A stretch of 64,000 nt of DNA from Flavobacterium daejeonense DSM 17708 (GTDB lineage: Bacteria > Bacteroidota > Bacteroidia > Flavobacteriales > Flavobacteriaceae), in NCBI RefSeq assembly GCF_000425425.1, contig NZ_AUDK01000004.1, forward strand, positions 186,001-250,000. The letters are read 5' to 3'. Positions 17,917 through 27,331 of the stretch are shown piece by piece (the first letter of the stretch is position 1; each line of letters begins with the position of its first letter). A model generated the notes under the pieces. That model saw nothing but the letters and a program-made list of their open reading frames with translations, did no database searches and was not told where the DNA came from. The position numbers were made by a program, and so were the translations under genes.

Positions 17917-20900
17917 ATGAAAATAAATGTTTTGAATAAAACCGAATTATGGAACAGGCTCAAACCATCCTTGGTTTTGTCTTTTCTGGTTTGTGTTTCT
18001 TCCCAAACGTATGCAGCAAATAATGGGAAATTAAATCTGGCTGAAAAATATGCTTTAAATACTCCTCAACAGCAAATTACAATTAAAGGGAAAGTAGTTT
18101 CTGCTGAGGATAAAATGGGAATTCCTGGTGTAAACGTAAATATAAAAGGAGTAAAAGGAGGAGTGAGTACAGATTTTGACGGAGGTTTTTCTATTAATGT
18201 ATCTTCTCCAAATGCAGTACTGGTATTTAGTGGAATAGGACTTAAAACTCAGGAAATTAAAGTTGGTACTCAAAAAGTAATAAATGTAACAATGGCGGCT
18301 GATGTTTCTACATTAAATGAAGTTGTTGTTGTAGGTTATGGTACCCAGAAAAAAACAACATTAACCGGTGCTGTCGAAGTGGTAAGCTCAAAAGTATTTG
18401 AAGATCGTGCGGTTACAAATGTTGGATTGGCATTGCAAGGACAATCACCGGGTTTGGTGGTTACCAGAACTTCTTCCAGACCGGGAAGTGAGGGACTGAA
18501 TATTCAAATTCGTGGTTATTCTTCTATCAATGGGTCTTCTCCATTAGTTGTTATAGATGGGGTACCGGCAATAAGTGATCAGGCTTTCTTGAATATGAAC
18601 CCGGATGATATTGAAAGTATCTCCGTTTTGAAAGATGGATCGGCTGCTATTTATGGTTCCCGTGCCGCTAATGGTGTTATCTTGGTAACTACTAAAAAAG
18701 GTAAAGGTGAAGTTAAAATTACTTTTAATTCTAATTTCCGATATGTTACTAATGGTTTAACGAAATTTTCTCCTAGTATGAATCAATATGCCACTATGTG
18801 GATTGAGGCTAATAAAGAGGAGACTAAACCTAATTGGTGGATTTGGGATAATGAAGAAAATTTAATAAAATTACAGCAGGGTGTTGAAGGCGCGTATCAT
18901 TTTAGTGCATTTCCGGGTAGAGATTTCTTTATATACAATGCTAACAGAATTAAAGAATTGTTTGGTCCACGTTTTTCATATCAACATAATTTAGCTATTT
19001 CCGGAGGAGGAGATAAATCTAGTTATAGATTATCTGCTAGTTATGCGGATAATCAGGCTAATTTGTTAACAGCTTATGATGGGGAAAAACAGATGAATGT
19101 TCGTTTTAGTTATGATTATAAGATAACGGATAAATTAAAATTAGAATCAAACGTAAGTATTAATAATATTAATAATTCTAAGCCTTCCAGAGGGTTAGGA
19201 AATATTCTTTATTCGTTTGATATGCCATTTTATCCGGCTAAAAACCCTTATGGTCAATGGAATGCGCCTTTTAATGGTGTTGATGCTGGTGCTGTAAAAA
19301 ATTCAGCAGCCGCAACTTCAGATGGGGGTAGGAATATTAAGAAAACATTAACAGGACGTATAGATTTAAAGGCAATATATGATATTGGAAATGGTTTTTC
19401 ATTTGAAGGTTTGACTTCTATTCAGAATGAACGAGTTGATAAAGAATTTTATGTTGTCCCTGTTCAACTATATAATTGGTATGGTAACCCTACATTTAAT
19501 GCTTATCAAACGGATGGGGCAAATAATGTATATTCAACAAGTGCTGAATCTAAATATTATTATTATTATCAGGCGTTAGCACGTTATAATAAAACTTTTA
19601 ATGGCGTCCATAATGTTTCGGTTATGGCGGGGGTAAATGGTGAAAAATTTACTTCACAAGGTATAGGTGGAACACGTCTTGGATTTACGGATTTAGGTGT
19701 TTATGATATTAGTTTAGCTCCTGCTGAAGGACAAACTAATGGAGGATATAAAACTCTAAGCGGGCGCTACTCTTACATTGCCAGACTAAATTATAACTAT
19801 GATGAAAGGTACATTGCTGAGTTTATTGGCAGAAAGGATGGTAATTCACGTTTTGGCACAGGTTATAAGTTTAAAAATTTCGGGTCTGCTCAATTAGGGT
19901 GGGTGTTTACAAAAGAAAAATTCTTAAAATCTCTTGATGGTATTGTCGATTTTGGTAAGATAAGAGCAACTATTGGTAGTACAGGTAACGAAGCTAAGGA
20001 TTTACGAGATTTTGAATATCTTTCTCTTGTGGGAATTGGGAGTGGAGTAATAGGGCAGGCACCAACACAACAAACAGCATCTTATTTGGAGAATAATGGA
20101 ATATACAGTCCGACACGAACTTGGGAAAAAGTAGTGCAAAAAAATATAGGTATAGATCTTGGATTTCTTAATAATCGTCTGACCACTACATTTGATGTTT
20201 ATCAAAAAGAAAATATTGGAATGTTGATAAATATTGTATATCCATCTGTTTTAGGAGCTAATTCACCGAAAACAAATAATGGAAACTTTAATAATAAAGG
20301 TTGGGAGTTTAGAGTAGGTTGGAAAGAAATAAAAAAGGATTATGGATATAATATGTCTTTTAATATTGGTAATTCAACAAGTAAAGTATCTGGTGTCTTA
20401 AATGGTGATAGTTATGGTGCAGGACAAAACGGTGTTGTTAATGGTTATGGGTATAAACCGATTTTTGTTTATAAAACCGATGGTTTCTTTAAAGATCAGG
20501 CAGAAGTTGATGCGTATTATGCAGCTTACGGAGGTAATGGAGATTTAGCTCAATTACAACAAACTAGTCCGGAAAAAACTTTACGTCCTGGTGATACTAA
20601 GAAAGTTGATGTAGCTGGTACAGGAATTATTACTGGTTCAGGTAATAAATTAAGTTCATTAGTATATGCGGGAGATTCAGCATCTCATTATACATTTGGT
20701 ATTAACCTTGGAGGTAATTTTAAAGGATTTGATATTAATACATTTTTTCAAGGACATTTAAAACAAAATGTAATGCGTACAGGATATATGGCTTATCCGT
20801 TTAGAGCCTTATTTACTAATCAAAATCCGAGATTTTTGGGAAAAACATGGACCGAAGAAAATCCTAATGCAGAGTTTCCTCGTTTAACAGTTAATCCAAC

Positions 20901-21180
20901 ACGTGCGGCTTGGAATTATGCTAATAATGATTTTATGTTGCAAAACAACCGTTATATCCGTTTGAAGACTTTAGTGGTGGGTTATACTATTCCTGAAAGA
21001 ATAACAAAAATTATGAAATTAGATAAAGTTAGATTTTATTTCTCAGGTAACGATTTATGGGAAGCATCTAAAATTAAAGATGGATTTGATCCGGAAGCTC
21101 AAGATAATGCTACTGATGGAGAAAATGCAGGTTATCCTTTTGGACGCACATGGTCTTTTGGTGTAAATATTGGATTTTAA
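17917..21180 (+). CDS. SusC-like TonB-dependent outer-membrane transporter
   Basis: This 1087-residue protein has a signal sequence (about residues 15-34, before ANNGK), a carboxypeptidase-regulatory-like domain (about 54-130, ITIKGKVVSAEDKMGIPGV), a TonB-box-like segment (EVVVVGYGTQKKTTLTGAV), a plug (about 135-260, with SIEVLKD-type SISVLKDGSAAIYGSRAANG) and a large beta-barrel ending in GVNIGF with a terminal aromatic residue. It imports oligosaccharides across the outer membrane, working with the SusD-like protein encoded 18 bp downstream. It is the first gene of the operon with the HTCS-type operator. The substrate is not readable from sequence. Confidence 0.97.
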   Translation: MKINVLNKTELWNRLKPSLVLSFLVCVSSQTYAANNGKLNLAEKYALNTPQQQITIKGKVVSAEDKMGIPGVNVNIKGVKGGVSTDFDGGFSINVSSPNAVLVFSGIGLKTQEIKVGTQKVINVTMAADVSTLNEVVVVGYGTQKKTTLTGAVEVVSSKVFEDRAVTNVGLALQGQSPGLVVTRTSSRPGSEGLNIQIRGYSSINGSSPLVVIDGVPAISDQAFLNMNPDDIESISVLKDGSAAIYGSRAANGVILVTTKKGKGEVKITFNSNFRYVTNGLTKFSPSMNQYATMWIEANKEETKPNWWIWDNEENLIKLQQGVEGAYHFSAFPGRDFFIYNANRIKELFGPRFSYQHNLAISGGGDKSSYRLSASYADNQANLLTAYDGEKQMNVRFSYDYKITDKLKLESNVSINNINNSKPSRGLGNILYSFDMPFYPAKNPYGQWNAPFNGVDAGAVKNSAAATSDGGRNIKKTLTGRIDLKAIYDIGNGFSFEGLTSIQNERVDKEFYVVPVQLYNWYGNPTFNAYQTDGANNVYSTSAESKYYYYYQALARYNKTFNGVHNVSVMAGVNGEKFTSQGIGGTRLGFTDLGVYDISLAPAEGQTNGGYKTLSGRYSYIARLNYNYDERYIAEFIGRKDGNSRFGTGYKFKNFGSAQLGWVFTKEKFLKSLDGIVDFGKIRATIGSTGNEAKDLRDFEYLSLVGIGSGVIGQAPTQQTASYLENNGIYSPTRTWEKVVQKNIGIDLGFLNNRLTTTFDVYQKENIGMLINIVYPSVLGANSPKTNNGNFNNKGWEFRVGWKEIKKDYGYNMSFNIGNSTSKVSGVLNGDSYGAGQNGVVNGYGYKPIFVYKTDGFFKDQAEVDAYYAAYGGNGDLAQLQQTSPEKTLRPGDTKKVDVAGTGIITGSGNKLSSLVYAGDSASHYTFGINLGGNFKGFDINTFFQGHLKQNVMRTGYMAYPFRALFTNQNPRFLGKTWTEENPNAEFPRLTVNPTRAAWNYANNDFMLQNNRYIRLKTLVVGYTIPERITKIMKLDKVRFYFSGNDLWEASKIKDGFDPEAQDNATDGENAGYPFGRTWSFGVNIGF

Positions 21181-21198
21181 TAATTTAAATGAGAGAAG

Positions 21199-22980
21199 AT
21201 GAAAATAAATTTAAAATATATAGTTTTTACGGGCCTTTTTTTGGGGATGATAGGATGTCAGAATGATTTTATAGACCTAGATCCACCAGCACAATATACT
21301 GATGCAGTTTATTTTAAAAATCCGAGTGATTTTAAAGCATATACACTTAGTTTATACGGAAGCTTGCAGGGATGGAGTTTTGGAAACTGGGATACTAATT
21401 CGGATTTGTCTGCGAACGCTAATAGTAATGGATATGATATTGGGCATGGTACGATTGGATCAGCAGGGATTGATTGGGGAGGATGGTATGGTACTATCCG
21501 CAGTAGCAATATCTTATTAGATAAAGCAACTGAATATGATAGTTCTAAAGGGGATATACGTCAATTTGTTGGAGAGGCTTATTTTTTTCGTGCCTATTCT
21601 TATTTTGGCTTATTAAAAACTTTTGGAGGTGTACCATTAATTACTACAGTACTTACTACTGATTCACCTGAATTGTATGGTTCTCGAAACAGTCGCTATG
21701 AGGTTTTTGCACAAATTTTAAAAGATTTGGATAAAGCTATAGCTAATCTGCCTAATGAACAGACATTAGCAAGTGCGGATAAAGGAAGAATAAGCAAAGG
21801 TGCAGCTATGGCTTTAAAAGCACAGGCAGAGTTGTATGAAGCTACCTGGGAAAAATATGTAGGTCAGGGTCCGGATGGAGATGGAATTACAGAAGGTGCG
21901 GGTACAGCAGGATATGACCCTGCTAATGCAGCTATTTATTTGGCAGATGCTTGGGCAATATGTGAGGAAATCATGGCAGACTCAGCTTATGAATTGTGGA
22001 ACAAGAATGCCGATACTAAGATGACTAACTTAAGTTCTTGGTACTTATTCAATTTGGAAGATTCAGGGTCTAATCCGGGAGGTTATGATAAATCAACAAA
22101 TAAAGAATTTATTTTGTATAGTGTTTACGATTATTTACTTAAGCAGTCAAGGATTAATATAACTTGGACTTCGTGGCAATTGTATCCAAGTAGGAAATTT
22201 GTTGACATGGCGGTATGTACCGATGGTTTACCGGCAGATAAATCGCCTTTGTTTCAAGGGTATCACACTGCTGACGGTGAATTTAAAAACAGGGATTTAC
22301 GTTTACTAAATTATTTATATGCATCTACTACAGCGCCAAGTTCAGTTGGTTTAGCATATGGAGTTTTGGGATACAGTGGTTACGGAAATTCGAAATATGC
22401 CGTGTATGGTTTTGGTGATCGAAGAAAAGATAATACGGAATCAGCTAACTGGCCTATTATTCGATTGGCAGAGGTGTACCTAACATATGCTGAAGCATTA
22501 TACGAATTAAACGGAAGTATTACTGATGCGCAATTGAACGCTTCAATCAATAAATTAAGAGCTCGTGCTGGTGTCGCACCTTTAACTAATGCTTTGGTTT
22601 CAGCTAATAGTTTAGATATGAAAGAAGAAATCAGAAGAGAACGTTGTGTGGAACTTTATCGTGAAGGCAAACGTTTTGACGATTTGAAACGTTGGGGAAT
22701 TTTAGAAGCTTCATTAAATCCTTCACGTTTGGGTAGAGTAGTAGGTAATGCTTCATATACTACGCCTTTTAAAGACGCATCTGGTAATGCAACTAGTTCT
22801 TATCAGCCTAATACGTATGTATATGGTGAAGAGCAAGTACAGACTGCAAAAGGGATGTTAGAATGTGTGGTAATTGACAGTAAGTTGAATCATTCTGTAG
22901 CTCCTAAACATTATTTGTTTCCTATTTCCCAATACCAAATGGGGATAAACAATAAGTTACTTCAAAATCCGGGCTACTAG
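21199..22980 (+). CDS. SusD/RagB-like surface glycan-binding lipoprotein
   Basis: This 593-residue lipoprotein has a lipobox ending GCQNDFIDLDP and the SusD architecture: FVGEAYFFRAYSYFGLLKTFGGVPL in the TPR-like part, and conserved C-terminal blocks WPIIRLAEVYLTYAEALYE, INKLRARAGV and EIRRERCVELYREGKRFDDLKRW. It forms the lid of the SusC transporter and presents oligosaccharides. It is cotranscribed with the susC-like gene. A hairpin at 22996-23028 separates it from the lyase-like gene downstream, which could lower expression of the distal genes relative to susCD. Confidence 0.96.
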   Translation: MKINLKYIVFTGLFLGMIGCQNDFIDLDPPAQYTDAVYFKNPSDFKAYTLSLYGSLQGWSFGNWDTNSDLSANANSNGYDIGHGTIGSAGIDWGGWYGTIRSSNILLDKATEYDSSKGDIRQFVGEAYFFRAYSYFGLLKTFGGVPLITTVLTTDSPELYGSRNSRYEVFAQILKDLDKAIANLPNEQTLASADKGRISKGAAMALKAQAELYEATWEKYVGQGPDGDGITEGAGTAGYDPANAAIYLADAWAICEEIMADSAYELWNKNADTKMTNLSSWYLFNLEDSGSNPGGYDKSTNKEFILYSVYDYLLKQSRINITWTSWQLYPSRKFVDMAVCTDGLPADKSPLFQGYHTADGEFKNRDLRLLNYLYASTTAPSSVGLAYGVLGYSGYGNSKYAVYGFGDRRKDNTESANWPIIRLAEVYLTYAEALYELNGSITDAQLNASINKLRARAGVAPLTNALVSANSLDMKEEIRRERCVELYREGKRFDDLKRWGILEASLNPSRLGRVVGNASYTTPFKDASGNATSSYQPNTYVYGEEQVQTAKGMLECVVIDSKLNHSVAPKHYLFPISQYQMGINNKLLQNPGY

Positions 22981-22995
22981 TAGCCAGAAATTTGA

Positions 22996-23028
22996 TAGAC
23001 CTTGCAGGGTTTATAGCTGTAAGGTCTA
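22996..23028 (+). terminator. Intraoperon hairpin after susD
   Basis: A 12-bp stem with one G-U pair (TAGACCTTGCAG at 22996-23007, CTGTAAGGTCTA at 23017-23028) has a 9-nt loop. Only a weak T-rich tail (TTTATAAAA) follows. With the next gene 18 bp away, it looks like a leaky terminator or 3'-end stabiliser within the operon. Confidence 0.5.
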
Positions 23029-23046
23029 TTTATAAAAATAGTAATT

Positions 23047-24375
23047 ATGAAAAAATATCAATTTAAATTTTATCGGCTACTTATACCAATACTAATTTTA
23101 AGTGTGGTATGTATTGTAGAGATGGGATGTTCAAAGTCGTCTTCTGTCGAGGAAGAGGATGCTATAATTACTCCTACTCCAACTGTTAATGTAATTGAGA
23201 CTTTAGATGTTTCTGTTCCTATGAAACATGTGGGAGGTATTCATACTGATGCAGATTATACCAGAGTAAAAGCTAAATTGGAGGCTGGAACAGAACCATG
23301 GACATCCGGATGGAATAAATTAATAGCCAATTCGCATGCACAATCTACTTATTCTCCGAGTCCAGTTGAAAAATTAATAAGAGGAGGAAAATCAGCGGAG
23401 GAACCAGATCCGGATAATTATAGCCGTGCTATGAATGATGTGGCGGCTGCTTATCAACTGGCATTGCGTTGGAAGATAAGTGGAAATGCTGTTTATGCTC
23501 AAACCGCTGTAAATATTCTTAATGCATGGGCTTCAACTTGTACTCGTATTAGTGGGGATTCCAATGTGGCTTTGGCAGCAGGGATTTATGGATATCAATT
23601 TGCTATAGCCGGAGAAATGCTGAGAGGCTATCCGGGTTGGAACGTAAATGATTTTGCCGCATACCAACAATGGATGAAAGATGTTTTCTATAGTTTGAAT
23701 AAAGCCTTTTTAGAAAGTCATTGGGGAACATGCAAATCGCATTATTGGGCCAATTGGGATTTGGCTAATTTAACCTCTGTATTGGCCATAGGTATTTTAA
23801 CAGATGACAGAGCTATTTACAATTATGCGATTAATTATTTACAAAAGGGAGACGGCAATGGTAACTGGTATAAGGCAATAAATCATGTTTTTAGTGGGGA
23901 TAATCAAGGTTTAGCCCAGATTCAGGAAAGCGGACGGGATCAGGGACACGCAACATTATGTATTGCATTAATGGGACATATTTGTCAGTTAACATGGAAT
24001 CAGGGAGATGATTTTTATGGATTAGACAATAATCGCTTTTTAAAAGCTTGTGAATATACAGCAAAGTATAATGTAGCTCGACTTAATGTTCCTTTTACAG
24101 AGTACACCAGAAATTATAAGGATGCCTGGAGTGTATGTGGAGGAGTGGAAACGCATACACAGGTAAGTAGCGCAGGTCAGGGAACGGTGCGTCCTATGTG
24201 GAGTGGTCCTTATTTTCATTATACAAAAATTAAAAAAGTCTCGGAAAATTTAGCAAAATATACCAAATTGGGAGTAACCAGTACGACTCCGGAAGGAGGA
24301 GGTGGTGATTATGGTCCGAACAGCGGTGGGTTTGATCAATTAGGATTTGGAACACTGATGTACACTTTGGATTAA
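23047..24375 (+). CDS. Alginate_lyase-fold (alpha/alpha toroid) lipoprotein, putative polysaccharide lyase
   Basis: This 442-residue lipoprotein has a lipobox ending in GCSKSSSVEEED; the acidic run after Cys is suggestive of surface export in flavobacteria. From about residue 60 it shows the toroid seen in Alginate_lyase (PF05426) proteins: HVGGIHTDADYTRVKAKL, PWTSGWNKL, DVAAAYQLALRWKISG, ANWDLANLTSVLAIG and ESGRDQGHATLCIALMGH. The Asn, Arg and His residues in the last two blocks, and the tyrosines in TEYTRNYKD, are plausible catalytic residues by analogy with alginate/glucuronan lyases such as PL38. It probably cleaves a uronic-acid-containing chain by beta-elimination. The substrate is unknown, and no alginate-specific PL6/PL7/PL17 gene is in view. 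Confidence 0.75.
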   Translation: MKKYQFKFYRLLIPILILSVVCIVEMGCSKSSSVEEEDAIITPTPTVNVIETLDVSVPMKHVGGIHTDADYTRVKAKLEAGTEPWTSGWNKLIANSHAQSTYSPSPVEKLIRGGKSAEEPDPDNYSRAMNDVAAAYQLALRWKISGNAVYAQTAVNILNAWASTCTRISGDSNVALAAGIYGYQFAIAGEMLRGYPGWNVNDFAAYQQWMKDVFYSLNKAFLESHWGTCKSHYWANWDLANLTSVLAIGILTDDRAIYNYAINYLQKGDGNGNWYKAINHVFSGDNQGLAQIQESGRDQGHATLCIALMGHICQLTWNQGDDFYGLDNNRFLKACEYTAKYNVARLNVPFTEYTRNYKDAWSVCGGVETHTQVSSAGQGTVRPMWSGPYFHYTKIKKVSENLAKYTKLGVTSTTPEGGGGDYGPNSGGFDQLGFGTLMYTLD

Positions 24376-24419
24376 TCTTAATAATTTAAATAGATATTAT
24401 ATAATAGAATAAAATTTTA

Positions 24420-25646
24420 ATGAAAATTATGAAAATATTAAAAATTAATAGATCAATCATTATAGTTTTTATAATGATTTTAAGCTTGTCTTTTTTTACC
24501 GCATGTGAAGAAGGACCTGTTTTTAGAATTGTTGAATATCCTGAGCAAACAGCGACAGGAATAGATCAAACTTCTGGATACCCTGGTATTAATGTTGCCA
24601 TAACCGGAACCGATTTTGGAACTTTAAAAGGAGCTGTAAAAGTATATTTTGGAGGTGTTCTGGCAACGAATGTAGTTTCTTGTGAGGATACTAAGATAGT
24701 AGTACAAGTTCCTGCTAATGCAATTTCCGGAGATGTAACCTTACAAGTATGGAAACATACTAATGAAGCCTTTGCTCAATTTACTGTTTTTCCTGCACCG
24801 GCAATTAGTACGGTAGTTTCAAGTAACACAAATAGTACTGTTGCGTTTCCTGAAGTTGATATTGTAACTATTAAAGGAGTTAATTTTGGTACTGACGCAT
24901 CAAAAGTAGCCGTTAGTTTTAATGGTACTGCTGCCACAATACAAACTATTGCAGATGACAAAATTACAGTTTTAGCTCCGGCTGATTATGCTACTGGTTA
25001 TGTTAGCATTACAATAGGTGGTTTAACGATTTCAGGAACAACTGCGATTATTAATCCAACGGCACCAGGTGATATTACGCCATATTTTATGAGTAATACT
25101 GGAGTTATGGATGCAAAAGGAGGAGGCTTTGTACGTAGTGCTTATGATGGAAGCAGATGGGGAACGCTTGCAGCTCCTTGGATAACAAACGCTGCCGGAT
25201 TAAATAAAGCAGGCAGGGGAGGATATGGAAGAGAGCAATGGAATGGGCGTGACGGATTTATTTGCTGGGAAACTTGGGGTAATACACCTGTTGTTGACGG
25301 AACAATCTATCAGCCAACGTCTATGGCTTTACCGGCAGGGAACTATACGCTGACACTTAATTATTATGGGGAAATTCAAACGGATTCTTCGGTACATTTA
25401 GTGGTTGCGGCAGGAGGAAATGGTATTCCTCTGTTGGCTGATATTTCGACAGCCTTAGCATCAGTTATGCTTTATAATGGAACGACTATTGGTGATACCA
25501 AGCCAAACTTTGGAGGAGAGGTAACCCTTGATTTTGAACTGCAAACTTCGAAGGTAGTTTCGATAGGGTTCTTAGGGAACATGAAAGGCAGGGATACAAA
25601 AGGGAATTACTTTTTAGGAAAATGGGTTAAGTTGGTTAAAAACTAG
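24420..25646 (+). CDS. IPT/TIG-domain surface glycan-binding lipoprotein (SusE/F position)
   Basis: This 408-residue lipoprotein has a lipobox ending TACEEGPVF. It has two IPT/TIG immunoglobulin-like domains (about 40-120 and 125-215; motifs GYPGINVAITGTDFG and VTIKGVNFGTDASKV) and a C-terminal domain of about 190 residues rich in Gly and aromatics (GGFVRSAYDGSRWGTL, REQWNGRDGFICWETWG). It holds the position of the variable surface glycan-binding proteins that follow susD in many PULs, where TIG domains act as spacers lifting a C-terminal binding domain off the membrane. Binding of the target glycan is inferred from position and architecture. It is the last intact gene of the susCD operon. 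Confidence 0.8.
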   Translation: MKIMKILKINRSIIIVFIMILSLSFFTACEEGPVFRIVEYPEQTATGIDQTSGYPGINVAITGTDFGTLKGAVKVYFGGVLATNVVSCEDTKIVVQVPANAISGDVTLQVWKHTNEAFAQFTVFPAPAISTVVSSNTNSTVAFPEVDIVTIKGVNFGTDASKVAVSFNGTAATIQTIADDKITVLAPADYATGYVSITIGGLTISGTTAIINPTAPGDITPYFMSNTGVMDAKGGGFVRSAYDGSRWGTLAAPWITNAAGLNKAGRGGYGREQWNGRDGFICWETWGNTPVVDGTIYQPTSMALPAGNYTLTLNYYGEIQTDSSVHLVVAAGGNGIPLLADISTALASVMLYNGTTIGDTKPNFGGEVTLDFELQTSKVVSIGFLGNMKGRDTKGNYFLGKWVKLVKN

Positions 25647-25662
25647 TTTAATTTTAAATAAG

Positions 25663-25692
25663 TGCAGGGGCATTCAAAAAGCGCCTGCATTT
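25663..25692 (+). terminator. Weak hairpin after the TIG lipoprotein
   Basis: TGCAGGGGC (25663-25671) pairs with GCGCCTGCA (25681-25689) with one mismatch, and a short T-stretch follows. It is a plausible first terminator; a better one lies at 25839-25870. Confidence 0.4.
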
Positions 25693-25838
25693 ATCTTGTC
25701 TTCCGCGCATAATTTTTTTTTTACTGTGATAAACAATAATTAAATAGGGAAGGTTTTATTTTTTAGGTTTTGGGACTTTATTGTTTACCTTAGAGTAGTT
25801 TTTTTTGCTTGATCAATAAGTCTTGATATGTTAACAAT

Positions 25839-25870
25839 CCATTAGAGATTGAAATCTAATGGTTTTTTTT
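25839..25870 (+). terminator. Intrinsic terminator of the susCD operon
   Basis: A perfect 8-bp stem (CCATTAGA at 25839-25846, TCTAATGG at 25855-25862) is followed by eight Ts. It lies directly upstream of the GH28-like relic. Confidence 0.7.
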
Positions 25871-25881
25871 AAAAATATGGG

Positions 25882-26112
25882 GGCCAGAGGAATAAGTTAA
25901 CAATTCGAAGAATCAAATTATTTAGCGGTAAAGGTTAGAGTGATGGTATCGATTTAATGTCCTGTTCGGATGTTGAAATCGATAATGTTTTTATGAGGAA
26001 TTCGGATGATTGTATTACTATTTATGGACATCGTTGGGATTTTTATGGAGATGCCAGGAATTATTTCATTCATAATGCTGTCTTATGGGCAGATGTTGCA
26101 TATCTAATTTAA
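25882..26112 (+). pseudogene. Relic of a GH28-like / parallel beta-helix glycosidase gene
   Basis: Translated in one frame, this stretch reads NKLTIRRIKLFSGKG, a TAG stop, then SDGIDLMSCSDVEIDNVFMR, NSDDCITIYGHRWDFYGDAR and NYFIHNAVLWADVAYLI before TAA. It aligns with residues of the intact protein at 38849-40276 (FFGWGDGMNIM, RSSDDCTTVYGTRKEFKGGA, NSTLWADVGHPILIG). The TAG stands where the pattern expects Trp (GWSDG), so a TGG to TAG change is likely, and the reading is lost again after WADVA. Neither a start codon nor the rest of the gene remains. The sequence differs from the intact gene throughout, so it is the remnant of a distinct paralogue and not a recent copy. Confidence 0.8.
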
Positions 26113-26175
26113 TGAAAATGTAATGATAAAAGTTGTTGTTCCAACAATTTAATAAGAATTAAAAATGTCACTAAA

Positions 26176-26877
26176 ATGAAAAAGCTCAATTTTTTAAAAT
26201 ACATATTCATAATCGTGGGGGTTGGATTGCTTACGACCACTTTTTTTCTACTTTATAATAATTATAAATTTTTAGAAACAGCTATTATATCTCAAGGCAC
26301 AGTTATAGGTTTTGAAAAATATCGCAGTTCTGACCATTCTGTTTTGTTTAGACCAATAGTTAAATTTATTGATGAGAAAGGGCAAAATGTTGAGTTTGTA
26401 TCTAATTCAGCTAATAGTCGTCCACAATATCATGTTGGTGAAAAAGTAGAAGTTATATATAATTCAATAGCTTCAAATGAAGCTAAGATAAATAGTTTTT
26501 TTGAAATTTGGGGAGTAGCTACCGTAACCGGAATAGGGAGTGTTGGTTTATTTATTTTTGGTTGGTCCAATTATGTTTTTGACAAAAAGAAAAGAGATCT
26601 TCTGCAACACCTAAAACAAAGTGGAACAACAATTGAAACTAATTTTCAAAGTGTAGTAATGAATAATAATTCCTCTACTAAAAATAGCCGTAATTATTAT
26701 CAAATAAAATCACAGTGGCAAAATCCAGTTACGTCAAAAATGCACGTTTTTACTAGTGACTACATTTATTATGATCCAACCGACTGTATAAAAACTGATA
26801 AAATAAAAGTTTTAATTGACAGGAATGATCCTAAAAAGTATTCGGTTGATGTATCTTTTTTACCAGAAATGGAATGA
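26176..26877 (+). CDS. DUF3592-like membrane protein
   Basis: The protein has 233 residues with an N-terminal transmembrane helix (about 8-28), an extracytoplasmic beta-rich segment (QGTVIGFEKYRSSDHSVLFRPIVKF, VGEKVEVIYNS), a second helix (about 115-137, GVATVTGIGSVGLFIFGW) and a soluble C-terminal part of about 95 residues. The two-helix arrangement with the PIVKF and GEKVEVIYN blocks matches DUF3592 proteins, whose function is unknown. It has no evident carbohydrate role and sits between the decayed GH28-like relic and a strong terminator, so it looks like an insertion into the PUL. Confidence 0.7.
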   Translation: MKKLNFLKYIFIIVGVGLLTTTFFLLYNNYKFLETAIISQGTVIGFEKYRSSDHSVLFRPIVKFIDEKGQNVEFVSNSANSRPQYHVGEKVEVIYNSIASNEAKINSFFEIWGVATVTGIGSVGLFIFGWSNYVFDKKKRDLLQHLKQSGTTIETNFQSVVMNNNSSTKNSRNYYQIKSQWQNPVTSKMHVFTSDYIYYDPTDCIKTDKIKVLIDRNDPKKYSVDVSFLPEME

Positions 26878-27010
26878 TTTACTAACCGAATAAAAATGAA
26901 TTAAAAATCCATTTATTTTGAAATAATTACAAAATCGGATAGCGAAAAACGGTTATATGCGAATACGAAATTTAATATAATCAATGATCTTTTTTTATAC
27001 CATTTGATCT

Positions 27011-27056
27011 GCCAAAATTGTTTTTTTTAAAATACAATTTTGGCTTTTTTTTTTTG
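27011..27056 (+). terminator. Intrinsic terminator after the DUF3592 gene
   Basis: A perfect 11-bp stem (GCCAAAATTGT at 27011-27021, complement at 27034-27044) is followed by a 12-base T-run. The surrounding gap (26878-27593) otherwise holds only the operator/promoter described next; I see no coding region in it. Confidence 0.9.
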
Positions 27057-27271
27057 TAATGGTCGGAACTTTTGTTCTGTTTTTAATCCAACTTTCATTT
27101 GGATTTTGCATTATGAAGTAAAAAAATATTACTTCAATACCTCCAATTTAGATACATTCATTACTCATAAAATAAAAGCTTTGAGGTTATTAAAAACGCA
27201 GTTTTTTTAATAATAAAAACATATTGTAAAAATTAACTGCTTTTTTAATGAGATATATTTAGTAAAGAACT

Positions 27272-27331
27272 ATAATTTATGCTATATGAACTATAATTTA
27301 TATACAAAACAAAACATTCAAATTAATTTTA
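27272..27331 (+). promoter_or_regulatory. HTCS-type operator and promoter of the 2609-residue lyase gene (site A)
   Basis: Two identical repeats ATAATTTAT (27272-27280 and 27293-27301) are 21 bp apart. Exactly 22 bp after the second comes TAATTTTA(G) at 27324-27331, in the position of the -7 box at the other three sites, though it matches the consensus less well. Predicted start is about 27338, leaving a leader of about 255 nt. A CAATCGTTTA sequence at 27376-27385 inside the leader resembles the LacI-type core and could add a second input, but support for that is weak. Confidence 0.7.

Noticed and set aside
23047-24375. Naming this protein an alginate lyase outright
   Set aside because: The fold matches, but no other alginate-specific genes are in view and toroid lyases act on several uronic-acid glycans.
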